From an uncultured Myxococcales bacterium (lineage in GTDB: Bacteria > Myxococcota_A > UBA9042), in the NCBI GenBank assembly GCA_903842345.1, contig CAIMLR010000004.1, positions 124,001 through 188,000 on the forward strand: 64,000 nt of DNA, in the 5' to 3' direction. Shown in pieces: positions 37,016 to 45,568 of the stretch. The first letter of the stretch is position 1. The number at the start of each line of letters is the position of its first letter. Below the pieces are notes generated by a model that had not been told where the DNA came from, did no database searches, and saw only the letters and a program-made list of their open reading frames with translations. The position numbers and the translations under genes are program-made.

Positions 37016-40000
37016 CTACAGATTGCTCCGCCACACCGTCACCACGCTCCCGTCCGCGCGCGCCGCAATCGCCGGCTGGCTCTGGTCGTTGACAAACGTG
37101 GTGTTGAACAGCCAGTCCAAGCCAATTTGGGCAATCGCGCCCGTCGCGCTGAACACGCCGCCCTTCAGCGCCCAGCCGGTGCTCAGGCCGCTCTCGTCCT
37201 CGCCGACCGACTGCCACGCGGAGACAAATTTGCCGCTGGGCAGCATCGCGATCGCGCTGTGCGACTGTTCATACGCTGTGACCGTGTTGAGCCGCGTCTC
37301 CGCGCCGACCTTTGTCGCCGTGTTGTCGTACGCCTGCGCGTAGATGCCATAGTTGTCGCCGTCCTGGGACAGCGAACTCCACGTGATGACGAACTTGCCG
37401 GTCGGATCGACCGCGACCTTGGGCCACGTCTGGTCCGCCGCGATCGTCGTGTTGACCTTCCACGGCGCGCCAACCGCTTTGCAGTCGTACGTCATCAGCT
37501 GCGCATAGATGCCCCAACCGTCGCTGTCCTCGCCGTAACTCTGCCACACGACGATGTATTTCTGCGAACCGTCGGCAAACGGCGCGATGGCGGCGAATTG
37601 CTGCTTGTCCGCGGTCGTGGTGTTGACGATGAGTTCGTTGGCGAGCGCCGCGCCGTTGGCGTCGTAGCAGCGCATGACCACGTCGTACGCCGCGCCGCCC
37701 GTCTGGCCGTTGGATTCCCACACGGCGGCGAATTTGCCGCTCGGCAATTCCGCGACGCTGGGCCGGCGCTGGTCGTTGGTGCTGAACTGGTTCATCTGAA
37801 ATTCCGTGCCAGCCTTGGCGCCCGCGGCGGTGAAGCGCTGGCCAAAGATGCCGTTCATGTTGCCGTCCTGGCCGTACGAGTCCCAGGCAAGGACAAAGTT
37901 GCCGACGCTGTCCGCGCCGATCGCTGGCGTGATTTGCGCGAGGTTCGTCGTCGTGTTGGCCAACGTCTCCGCGCCCGTGACGACGCCAGAGGCGCTGTAC
38001 CGCTGGAAGTAGACGCCCTGCTGGCTGCCGTCGTTCAGGTTGGAGTCCCACGCGACGATGAAGCTGCCGTCGCCCGCGACCGCGACCGCGGGGTCCTGCT
38101 GTTCGTCCGTCTTTGTGGCGTTGGCGATGAACTCCGTCGCGCCGTTCTGCGCCAAGCCGGTGCTGCTGAACTTGCGGGCATACAGCGTGCCGTCGGCCAT
38201 GTTGGTCCAGGAAAGGACGACGTCGCCGGTGCCCAGGCCCAGCGCGGACACGTACTTCTGGTCGCCCGCAGTCGTGACGTCGATGACTTTCTCCGTGCCG
38301 ACCTTGTTGCCGCCGGAGTCAAACCACTGGCCGAGGATGCCGTAGCCCGCGCCGTCCTTGCCGCTGGAGTCCTCATACGCGATGACGAAGTTGCCGTCGG
38401 CGTGGCTGGCGAGGCGCGCGTTGCCCTGGAAGCCGGTCGTCGTGGTGTTGACGGTGAACTCGCTGCCGGCCTTGGTGCCGTCCGAGAAGAAGACCTGCGC
38501 CTGCAAATCGCCCGCGTTGACGTCCGTGTTCCACGCGACGATGAAGATGCCGGTCGCCGGTTCGTACACCACGCGCGGCCAGCTCTGCACGCCAGTGGAA
38601 TTGGTGTTGAGCTGGAATTTGCTGCCGTTGGTGGTGCCATTGCTGTAGAACAGTTGGCCCCAGATTTCCGCGCCGTCGTCCCAGACGAGGATCGAGCTGT
38701 TGTCCCCCTGATAGACCGCCATGGCGAAGTTCTTGACCGTCGCGTCCGCGCCGAGGTCTTTGTACAACGTGCCGTTGGCGTTGATGATCTTGCGGTAAAG
38801 CGAGCCGCCCTGCATCCAGGCGATGAAGCGCTTGCCGTCGGAGAACGGCGCAACGTCAAACGCGGTGATCGGGACCTGCTGCGTCAGCGTGCAGGCGGGA
38901 TTCACAACCGCAAAGACGTCGACAACGCCGCCGGACGGTGCGTCAAGCGAGTCAAAATGCTGGTAGGACACGTGCCGGCCGCCGTACGCGCGCGTCGCGG
39001 AGATGCATTGCGAGCCGGCGTAGGGCGAGCATGCGGCGTAGGACGAATAAACGACGTTGCCGTTGGTCGAGCTGTAGACGCTGCCCGTGCAGGCGTTGAT
39101 GTTGCCGCCGCTGTAGTACCAAACGGTCTGGTTGGAGCTGTAGTCGCTGGCCCAGTAGACGTCGTGTCCGCCGCCCGCGCTTGGCACCGCGATGGGACCG
39201 CCGACAAGCGATTCGGATCCGGACAAGCTGGACGTCGTGGCGAGCGCGGCTTCCGTCCATTCCCGCGACCAGTCGCTGCGGTAGGAACGTCCGGCGATCG
39301 CCGTCGCGCTGTTGGCGAACGCCGTGCGCATCCGGCCGCTGCCCATGTCCACCAAGCTGGCCTGCGGGTTGGCCGCCGTGTACGCGGACTTGAACGTCGT
39401 GAGCTTGAAGTCACCGCACGCGTTGTTGCTGCCGAGGCACACGCCGGTCTTGCACGTGTCCGTCGCGGTGCACGAGTCGCCGTCGTTGCATGCGGTGCCA
39501 TCGGTCTTGTTGCCGGACTTGCACACGTCGTTCGTCTCATCGCACGTGCCGACCGTGCACTGCGTCGTGAGCGCCGAACAGTCGCGCGCCGCGCCGTTCT
39601 TGCACGTGCCCAAGCCGTCGCAGTTCTCGTTGATCGTGCAATACAGGCCGTCGTCGCACGTGGTGCCGAGGGTCTTGGCCGTCGGCTTGCACTGGTAGCT
39701 CAGCGCGCCGGTGGACGAACAGCTCCACGTGTTGCAGGGGTCGCCGGACGGCTGCGCGCACTGGTAGGCGCTGCCCGCGACGCACGCGCCGGATTTGCAG
39801 ACGTCGTTCACTGTGCAGCCATTGTTGTCGGCGTCGCACGGCGTGTTGTCGACCTTGGGCGAGCCAATGCACTTCTTCTGCGTCTCGTCGCACGTGCCTT
39901 GTGTGCAGCCCGCGGAGGCGCAATCGAGCGCCACGCCGCCCTGGCAGCTGCCGGTCTTGCAGGTCTCGCCGGTCGTGCAGTACAGGCCGTCGTCGCAGCT

Positions 40001-43000
40001 GGTGCCGTCGGTCTTGGCGGTCTTGGCGCAAATGTAGGTGTTGATCGCGGTCGATTTGCACGTCCCCGCGTTGCACGTGTCGCTCAAGCCGGTGCAGTCG
40101 GGTGCAGCGCCGGCGGTGCACTTGCCGGCCTGGCACATGTCGTTCTGCGTGCAGCCGCTGCCGTCCGCGTCGCACGCCAAGCCGTTGGCCGCCGTCGCGC
40201 TGTGGCTGCATTTGCCGCCGACCGCGTCGCACACGTCAATGGTGCACGGATTGCCGTCGTCGCACTGCGCGGTGCTCACGCAGCAGCCGACAATCGCCGT
40301 GCCCGCGCACTTGCCGCCGCCGCAGATGTCGTTCTGCGTGCACGCGTCGCCGTCGTCACACGTCAGCGCGTTGTTCACGTGTTTGCAGCCGACCGCGGGA
40401 TCGCAGGAGTCCGTCGTGCACGCGATGCCGTCGTCGCAGTTGGGCGCGGAGCCCGGGATGCACGCGCCAGTGGTGCACGTGTCGCCGACGGTGCACGCGC
40501 TGCCGTCGCTGCACGGACCGCCGGCGTTGATGGCATTGGCCTTGCACGCGCCGCTGGCGGTGTCGCACGTCGTGACGCTGCAGAGCGTGTCCTTGGACGT
40601 GTCGCAGATGACCTTGGTCGCGGCGTTGGGCACGCACTTGTATGGCAAGGCGGACGTGTCGCAGATGAGCTTGCCCACGCACGGCGTCGGGTTGGGCTGC
40701 GCGTCGCAATCGGCCTGGTTCTGGCAGCTGCACTGGTTGCCGCCGCCCACGCACTTGGACGTGGTCGGGTCGCACGCGTCCCCGACCGTGCACGGGTTGC
40801 CGTCGCTGCACGTCAGGTTGTTGCCCGTGTGGGTGCAGCCGGTCTTGCTGTCGCACGCGTCGGTGGTGCAGGGGTTGGCGTCATCGCAAGGCGCGGCCAT
40901 GCCGCCCTGGCACGTTCCCGCGGCGCAGCTTTCCCCGACCGTGCACGGGTTGCCGTCGCTGCACGCGCCGCTCAAGTTGCTGTGCAAGCAGCCTTTGCCG
41001 GTGTCGCAGCTGTCCGCCGTGCAGTCCTTGCCGTCGTCGCAGCTGATCAGCGTGCCCGCGCACGTGCCGCCCGCGCAGAAGTCCTTGCTTGTGCATGCGT
41101 TGCCGTCGTCGCACGCGGAGCTGATGTTGGTGTTCTTGCACGCGCCGCTCGCCAGATCGCAGACGTCGGCTGTGCACGGATTGCCATCGTCGCAGCTGAC
41201 GAGTGCGCCGGCCTGGCAGCTGGCGCTGGCGTCGCACTTGTCGCCGGTCGTGCACGGATTGCCGTCGTCGCAGCTGGACCCGACCACCGCGATGAACAGG
41301 CAGCCCTTGGTGTTGTCGCATTGGTCAATCGTGCACGGGTTGCCGTCGGAGCACTTCTTGGCCGTGCCGCTGCACGCGCCGCCGGTGCAGTTGTCGCTGA
41401 CGGTGCACGCGATGCCGTCGTCGCACGCGCCGGTGAGGCTCGTGTACTTGCACACGCCCGTGACGCCGTCGCACGCGTCCGACGTGCACGGATTGCCGTC
41501 ATCGCAGACGACCGGCGCGCCGGCTTGGCACATGCCTTGCGCGTCACATTTTTCGCCGACCGAGCACGGGTTGCCGTCGTCGCAGCCCGCGCCCGCGACG
41601 AGCACGTGCGCGCAGCCGGTGGCAAGCTCGCAGCTGTCATTGGTGCAGCTGTTGCCGTCGTTGCAGCTCTTGCCCTTGCCCGCGCACAGTCCAGCGGTGC
41701 AGAGGTCGCCCGCGGTGCACGCGTTGCCGTCGTCGCACGGTCCGCCGGTCGGCGTGTTGTGACAGCCGGTTGCGTCGCAGCTGTCGTCCGTGCAGACGTT
41801 GCTGTCATCGCAGTTCTTGGCCGCACCCTGGCACACGCCGGTGCTGCAGTTGTCGCTCGTGGTGCACGGATCGCCGTCGTTGCAAGCCGCCGCCGTCGAC
41901 TTGTGGATACAGCCGCTCGTCGGGTCACACGCGTCGATGGTGCACGGATTCGCGTCGTCGCAGTTCTTGGACTTCGCGCCGGTGCACGCCCCGTCCGCGC
42001 ACTGGCCAGGCACTGTGCAGATGTCCGTCGCGCCGCAAGGACCGGTCGCGGGCGTGGCGACGCAGCCGCTCTTGGGATCGCAGGAATCGTCGGTGCAGTC
42101 GTTGCCGTCGTCGCAGTTCTTCAGCTTGCCCGTGCAGCTGCCCGCCGCGCACGCGTCGCCGGTCGTGCACTTGCTGCCGTCATCGCACGGCGCGGTCGCG
42201 GGCGTGTGCTTGCACGCTTTGGCGGCCGCGTCGCACGCGTCGTCGGTGCACGGATTGCCGTCGTCGCAGCTGATGTTGTCGGTCTTGCCGTCGCAGTCAT
42301 TGTCGGTGCCGTCGCAGACTTCCGTGCTGGCGGGCAACGCGCTGCACGCGGAGAGGCCGCTGGCGGAGCAGGTCCGCTTGCCCCCGCAGACGCCGTCGCT
42401 GTTCGCCGTGCTGCACGCGGTTGAAAGCCCCATCGTCTGCGCGCGGTTGTCGCAGCCGCACTGCTTGTCGTCGCGGATGCATTGCGCCAGCGGAAAGCCA
42501 TCGACGCTGACAACCGTCGTGCACGAATAGCCGCCAGGGCAAAGTGTGTTGGCGTCGCACTTGCCGCCGCCGCAGAAGTTGCCGATCAGCGACGCACCGC
42601 TCTTGTAGGCAACGCAGGCGCCGGTGCCGCCGGGGCCGTCCGCGCAATCCGCGTCCTGGTTGCACGGCTCGCACAGGCGGCCGAATGCCGGCTTGCAGAT
42701 CTTGCCCGCGCCGCCCGCGCTGCAGGTGTAGCCAGCGGGACAGACGTCGGTGCAGGTCGTCGCGCAGACTTTGCCGCCCGTGTCGTCCTGGCAGAAGCCG
42801 CTGTCGCACTGGCCGTCGGTCTTGCAGGGACAGCCCGCGCCGGTGCACGCGCTGACGTCGACCGGCACATCCGCTGGAACGTCGGCTTCGGCGTCAACGC
42901 CGGCATCGCCGACTGCGTCTGAGCCCAAGTTGGCGTCACTGGCACCGTCCGTGCTGACCGTGTCGAGAGGCGGCTGGTCCGTGCCATCCGGCAGGACTTG

Positions 43001-43129
43001 CGTATCCACGCCAGTGTCCGCGGTGACGACGACAACGCCGTTGGAGCCCGCCGTCGTGCCGCAAGAAGCGAGCGCGAGGACGGCGACGAGGACAAACACG
43101 CAACGAGCAGAACAGCGAACAGTGAACAC
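37016..43129 (-). CDS. Giant Cys-rich repeat lipoprotein with C-terminal AWxS propeller-like repeats
   Basis: About 2037 aa, the largest gene here. The signal CVFVLVAVLALASC is followed by an Asp/Thr/Val linker. A Cys-rich head (about residues 95-270) parallels that of the 12435 gene down to LCEPC and the MopE-like VCDGTDNDCDGKTDN. Residues about 275-1240 hold more than two dozen CTDC-type modules. The last 800 residues carry repeats of the form FVIAWxSxxQDGxxxGIxAQxFxxxGxxxGxExxxNT, a beta-propeller-like family of large secreted proteins. I choose the GTG at 43129 because AGGAGG lies five bases upstream and the signal peptide starts there; no nearer start fits. Function unknown; surface-exposed. 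Confidence 0.88.
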   Translation of the reverse strand: MFTVRCSARCVFVLVAVLALASCGTTAGSNGVVVVTADTGVDTQVLPDGTDQPPLDTVSTDGASDANLGSDAVGDAGVDAEADVPADVPVDVSACTGAGCPCKTDGQCDSGFCQDDTGGKVCATTCTDVCPAGYTCSAGGAGKICKPAFGRLCEPCNQDADCADGPGGTGACVAYKSGASLIGNFCGGGKCDANTLCPGGYSCTTVVSVDGFPLAQCIRDDKQCGCDNRAQTMGLSTACSTANSDGVCGGKRTCSASGLSACSALPASTEVCDGTDNDCDGKTDNISCDDGNPCTDDACDAAAKACKHTPATAPCDDGSKCTTGDACAAGSCTGKLKNCDDGNDCTDDSCDPKSGCVATPATGPCGATDICTVPGQCADGACTGAKSKNCDDANPCTIDACDPTSGCIHKSTAAACNDGDPCTTSDNCSTGVCQGAAKNCDDSNVCTDDSCDATGCHNTPTGGPCDDGNACTAGDLCTAGLCAGKGKSCNDGNSCTNDSCELATGCAHVLVAGAGCDDGNPCSVGEKCDAQGMCQAGAPVVCDDGNPCTSDACDGVTGVCKYTSLTGACDDGIACTVSDNCTGGACSGTAKKCSDGNPCTIDQCDNTKGCLFIAVVGSSCDDGNPCTTGDKCDASASCQAGALVSCDDGNPCTADVCDLASGACKNTNISSACDDGNACTSKDFCAGGTCAGTLISCDDGKDCTADSCDTGKGCLHSNLSGACSDGNPCTVGESCAAGTCQGGMAAPCDDANPCTTDACDSKTGCTHTGNNLTCSDGNPCTVGDACDPTTSKCVGGGNQCSCQNQADCDAQPNPTPCVGKLICDTSALPYKCVPNAATKVICDTSKDTLCSVTTCDTASGACKANAINAGGPCSDGSACTVGDTCTTGACIPGSAPNCDDGIACTTDSCDPAVGCKHVNNALTCDDGDACTQNDICGGGKCAGTAIVGCCVSTAQCDDGNPCTIDVCDAVGGKCSHSATAANGLACDADGSGCTQNDMCQAGKCTAGAAPDCTGLSDTCNAGTCKSTAINTYICAKTAKTDGTSCDDGLYCTTGETCKTGSCQGGVALDCASAGCTQGTCDETQKKCIGSPKVDNTPCDADNNGCTVNDVCKSGACVAGSAYQCAQPSGDPCNTWSCSSTGALSYQCKPTAKTLGTTCDDGLYCTINENCDGLGTCKNGAARDCSALTTQCTVGTCDETNDVCKSGNKTDGTACNDGDSCTATDTCKTGVCLGSNNACGDFKLTTFKSAYTAANPQASLVDMGSGRMRTAFANSATAIAGRSYRSDWSREWTEAALATTSSLSGSESLVGGPIAVPSAGGGHDVYWASDYSSNQTVWYYSGGNINACTGSVYSSTNGNVVYSSYAACSPYAGSQCISATRAYGGRHVSYQHFDSLDAPSGGVVDVFAVVNPACTLTQQVPITAFDVAPFSDGKRFIAWMQGGSLYRKIINANGTLYKDLGADATVKNFAMAVYQGDNSSILVWDDGAEIWGQLFYSNGTTNGSKFQLNTNSTGVQSWPRVVYEPATGIFIVAWNTDVNAGDLQAQVFFSDGTKAGSEFTVNTTTTGFQGNARLASHADGNFVIAYEDSSGKDGAGYGILGQWFDSGGNKVGTEKVIDVTTAGDQKYVSALGLGTGDVVLSWTNMADGTLYARKFSSTGLAQNGATEFIANATKTDEQQDPAVAVAGDGSFIVAWDSNLNDGSQQGVYFQRYSASGVVTGAETLANTTTNLAQITPAIGADSVGNFVLAWDSYGQDGNMNGIFGQRFTAAGAKAGTEFQMNQFSTNDQRRPSVAELPSGKFAAVWESNGQTGGAAYDVVMRCYDANGAALANELIVNTTTADKQQFAAIAPFADGSQKYIVVWQSYGEDSDGWGIYAQLMTYDCKAVGAPWKVNTTIAADQTWPKVAVDPTGKFVITWSSLSQDGDNYGIYAQAYDNTATKVGAETRLNTVTAYEQSHSAIAMLPSGKFVSAWQSVGEDESGLSTGWALKGGVFSATGAIAQIGLDWLFNTTFVNDQSQPAIAARADGSVVTVWRSNL

Positions 43130-43164
43130 GGGACCTCCTGGAACCAAAGCTGCGCGGGAGGATA

Positions 43165-43184
43165 GCGAAACTACGGAGTTTCGC
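43165..43184. promoter_or_regulatory. Perfect palindrome between the Cys-rich gene and the carotenoid operon
   Basis: GCGAAACT (43165-43172) and AGTTTCGC (43177-43184) flank a four-base ACGG centre. It lies in the 226-base divergent gap, 36 bases upstream of the Cys-rich gene start and about 170 bases before crtY. It could be an operator for a dimeric regulator or an RNA hairpin in the leader of the Cys-rich gene. No known consensus is matched. Confidence 0.45.
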
Positions 43185-43355
43185 ACAACCGGAAAGGTGC
43201 GCTGCCGACGCGCGGACGGACTGTTTCTTGCCCGCAGTGCAGCGATCCGAGGCCTGAACCGCGACATCCATGCGGTTGGTCGGGCGCGCCGCCCGCGCAT
43301 CCAACGCCCGCGCACGGCATCAAAACGCATGGCGCCCGATCGCGCTTGGGTCCGA

Positions 43356-44510
43356 ATGCCGCTTTCCTTCGACTACGCGCTCATCGGCGGCGGCCTGCAA
43401 AACGGCCTCATCGCGCTCGCGCTTCGCCATCGCCAACCGCAGGCCAGCATCCTGCTCGTCGAGCGTGACAGCGCGATCGGCGGCAATCACACCTGGTGCC
43501 TCCACGACGGCGACGTCGCGCCTGCCGCCATGGCTTGGCTGGCGCCCCTGCTCGTCCACCGCTGGCCGAGCTATGACGTGCATTTCACCGACTTGGACCG
43601 CCACGTCGCGCTTGGCTACGCCGCCATCACGTCGGAGCGCTTTGCTGCGATCGTCCACGCGGCGATGGCTGCTGGTCCGGGCGCGGTCTGGCTCAACGCG
43701 ACGGCGCGCGACATCGGGGCGCAGCACGTGACGTTGACCGACGGTCGCCACGTGCGCGCGAAGGTGGTGATTGCGGCGCTCGGTCCCGACGAGGCGGCGA
43801 CGCCCGCGAACACCGGTTGGCAGAAGTTCCTCGGTCTGGAGATCGCTACGCGGGCGCCGCACGGCTTGCAGACGCCGATCCTGATGGACGCGCGCGTGCC
43901 GCAGGTTGACGGCTTTCGCTTTCTCTACGTCCTGCCGCTGGATCCGCACCGTTTGCTTGTGGAGGACACTGTATTCTCCGACCGTCCGCACCTCGCCGCC
44001 AGCGCGATGCGCGCGAACGCCTTGGCCTACGCGGCGCAGCGCGGCTGGGAAGTCGCGGCGATTCTCCGGGAAGAGCGCGGCGTGCTGCCGATGCCGTGGA
44101 CCGCGCCGCCCCTGACCGACGATCCCCGTGGCCCGGTCCTGGCCGGAATGCAGGGCGGCTGGTTTCATCCCGCGACCGGCTATTCACTGGCCGTGGCCGC
44201 GCGTCTCGCCGATTGGCTGGCTTGCGTGCCGCCCGACGAAGCGCGCGGTCCGGGGCTGCAAACGCTGCGCGCGCGGCACGCCGATCAGGCATCTTTTGCC
44301 CGCAAGCTGAACTGGGCGCTGTTCCGCATGGCCGCCCCGGCGCATCGCAACACCATGATGTCGCGCTTCTATCGGCGGCCGGACGAGGTCATTCGACGGT
44401 TCTTCGCGCTGGACATGCATCTCTCAGACCGACTGCGCATCGTACTGGGTGCGCCGCCCCGCAAGATGAACTTGTGGCCGCGCAGCAGCCAGGAGGAGGT
44501 CAACGCATGA
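43356..44510 (+). CDS. crtY: Lycopene beta-cyclase, CrtY type
   Basis: Membrane-associated flavoprotein that closes beta-ionone rings on lycopene-type ends. The 384 aa product aligns along its whole length with Pantoea CrtY: FAD site DYALIGGGLQNGLIALAL, GGNHTWCLHD, WLAPLLVHRWPSYDVHF, HGLQTPILMDA, GFRFLYVLPLDPHRLLVEDT and GWFHPATGYSLAVA. I take the ATG at 43356, which gives the usual short N-terminus; one at 43329 would add nine residues. It opens the carotenoid operon, and its stop overlaps the crtE start by four bases (ATGA). Confidence 0.93.
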   Translation: MPLSFDYALIGGGLQNGLIALALRHRQPQASILLVERDSAIGGNHTWCLHDGDVAPAAMAWLAPLLVHRWPSYDVHFTDLDRHVALGYAAITSERFAAIVHAAMAAGPGAVWLNATARDIGAQHVTLTDGRHVRAKVVIAALGPDEAATPANTGWQKFLGLEIATRAPHGLQTPILMDARVPQVDGFRFLYVLPLDPHRLLVEDTVFSDRPHLAASAMRANALAYAAQRGWEVAAILREERGVLPMPWTAPPLTDDPRGPVLAGMQGGWFHPATGYSLAVAARLADWLACVPPDEARGPGLQTLRARHADQASFARKLNWALFRMAAPAHRNTMMSRFYRRPDEVIRRFFALDMHLSDRLRIVLGAPPRKMNLWPRSSQEEVNA

Positions 44511-45568
44511 GTCCGCCGCAAGTCAGCACAGCCGTCCTCCGGGAGACCGGGGAGCCGCAGCCGAATCAGCCGCTCGCGCACCTGAATGCGCTGGCTGACC
44601 CGTCGGCGTTGGTGGCGATGCTCGGTCCGGAAACGGCTGATGTGCCGATGCGACTGTGGAACGCGGCCCTCTACGACCCGGCGCGGGCATTCCTGGCTGA
44701 GCCGGGCAAAGGCTTTCGCGCCAATCTTGTGCACATGGGCTGGGACCTCGCCGGTGGCGAGCCGGACGCGTGTCCACCGGTGCTTGCGGTCATCCTGGAG
44801 TGGCTGCACGGCGGCTCGCTGATCGTCGACGACATTGAGGATGGCTCGCTGACCCGCCGCGGCCAGCCGGCGCTGCACGTGAGCCACGGTCTGCCGCTGG
44901 CGCTCAATACCGGGAATTTCCTGTATTTTGCCGCGCAGATGCAGATCGACCTGCTGCCCGTCCCCGCGGCGACGCGCGCGCAGTTGCAGGAGGACGTTGT
45001 CCACGCGCTTGTGCGTTGCCACCACGGCCAGGCGCTGGATTTGGCGGCGCACGTTGAAGCGCTGACGCAAGGTGAAGTGGCGGCGGTAGTCCGCGCGACG
45101 ACGGCACTGAAGACCGGCGCGCTCACGGCGCTGGCGGCGGTGCTCGGTGCGCGGGCGACGGGCGCTGACGCAGCGACGGTGGACGCGATTGCCCAGTTTG
45201 GCACGGATCTGGGCAACGGCCTGCAAATGCTGGACGACCTCGGTTCGATCCTCTCTGCCAAGCGCCACGACAAGGGACTTGAAGACCTGCGCGGCGGCCG
45301 TCCCACTTGGGCGTGGGCGTGGCTGGCGGAGGACGTGGACCCGTTCACGTTTGCGCGCCTCCAGACCGCGCTGCGGCACGTGATGGCGGGCGAACCGGCG
45401 AATGCGCTGCTGACTGAATTGCATGACCGGCTCAGCCACGTCGGTCGCGCGCGCGTGGGTGTGCATCTGGATGGCGCGGTGGCGCGGCTGCGCGAGCGCC
45501 TGGGGCCGACGGCAAATCTGGCCAAAGTAGTGGCGGAATTGGAACGATTGAGGAGCAGCTATGTCTGA
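44507..45568 (+). CDS. crtE: Geranylgeranyl diphosphate synthase-type polyprenyl synthase
   Basis: Makes the C20 precursor for phytoene. The 353 aa product has the trans-prenyltransferase helices with the first Asp-rich motif intact (VDDIEDGSLTRRG near residue 105) and GKGFRANL near the start. The second motif reads MLDDLGSIL near 241: the usual third Asp of DDxxD is Ser. Other conserved parts (HGQALDL, KTGAL) are present, so I expect activity, perhaps with altered metal or chain-length handling. AGGAGGAGG precedes the ATG, and the gene overlaps crtI by eight bases. Confidence 0.88.
   Translation: MSPPQVSTAVLRETGEPQPNQPLAHLNALADPSALVAMLGPETADVPMRLWNAALYDPARAFLAEPGKGFRANLVHMGWDLAGGEPDACPPVLAVILEWLHGGSLIVDDIEDGSLTRRGQPALHVSHGLPLALNTGNFLYFAAQMQIDLLPVPAATRAQLQEDVVHALVRCHHGQALDLAAHVEALTQGEVAAVVRATTALKTGALTALAAVLGARATGADAATVDAIAQFGTDLGNGLQMLDDLGSILSAKRHDKGLEDLRGGRPTWAWAWLAEDVDPFTFARLQTALRHVMAGEPANALLTELHDRLSHVGRARVGVHLDGAVARLRERLGPTANLAKVVAELERLRSSYV

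Noticed and set aside
37127-42424. Very long open frame (about 1765 codons) on the plus strand
   Set aside because: It is the antisense of the giant Cys-rich gene; GC-rich periodic repeats keep the opposite frame open. Its translation is Arg/Ala/Val-rich with no signal, domain or ribosome site.
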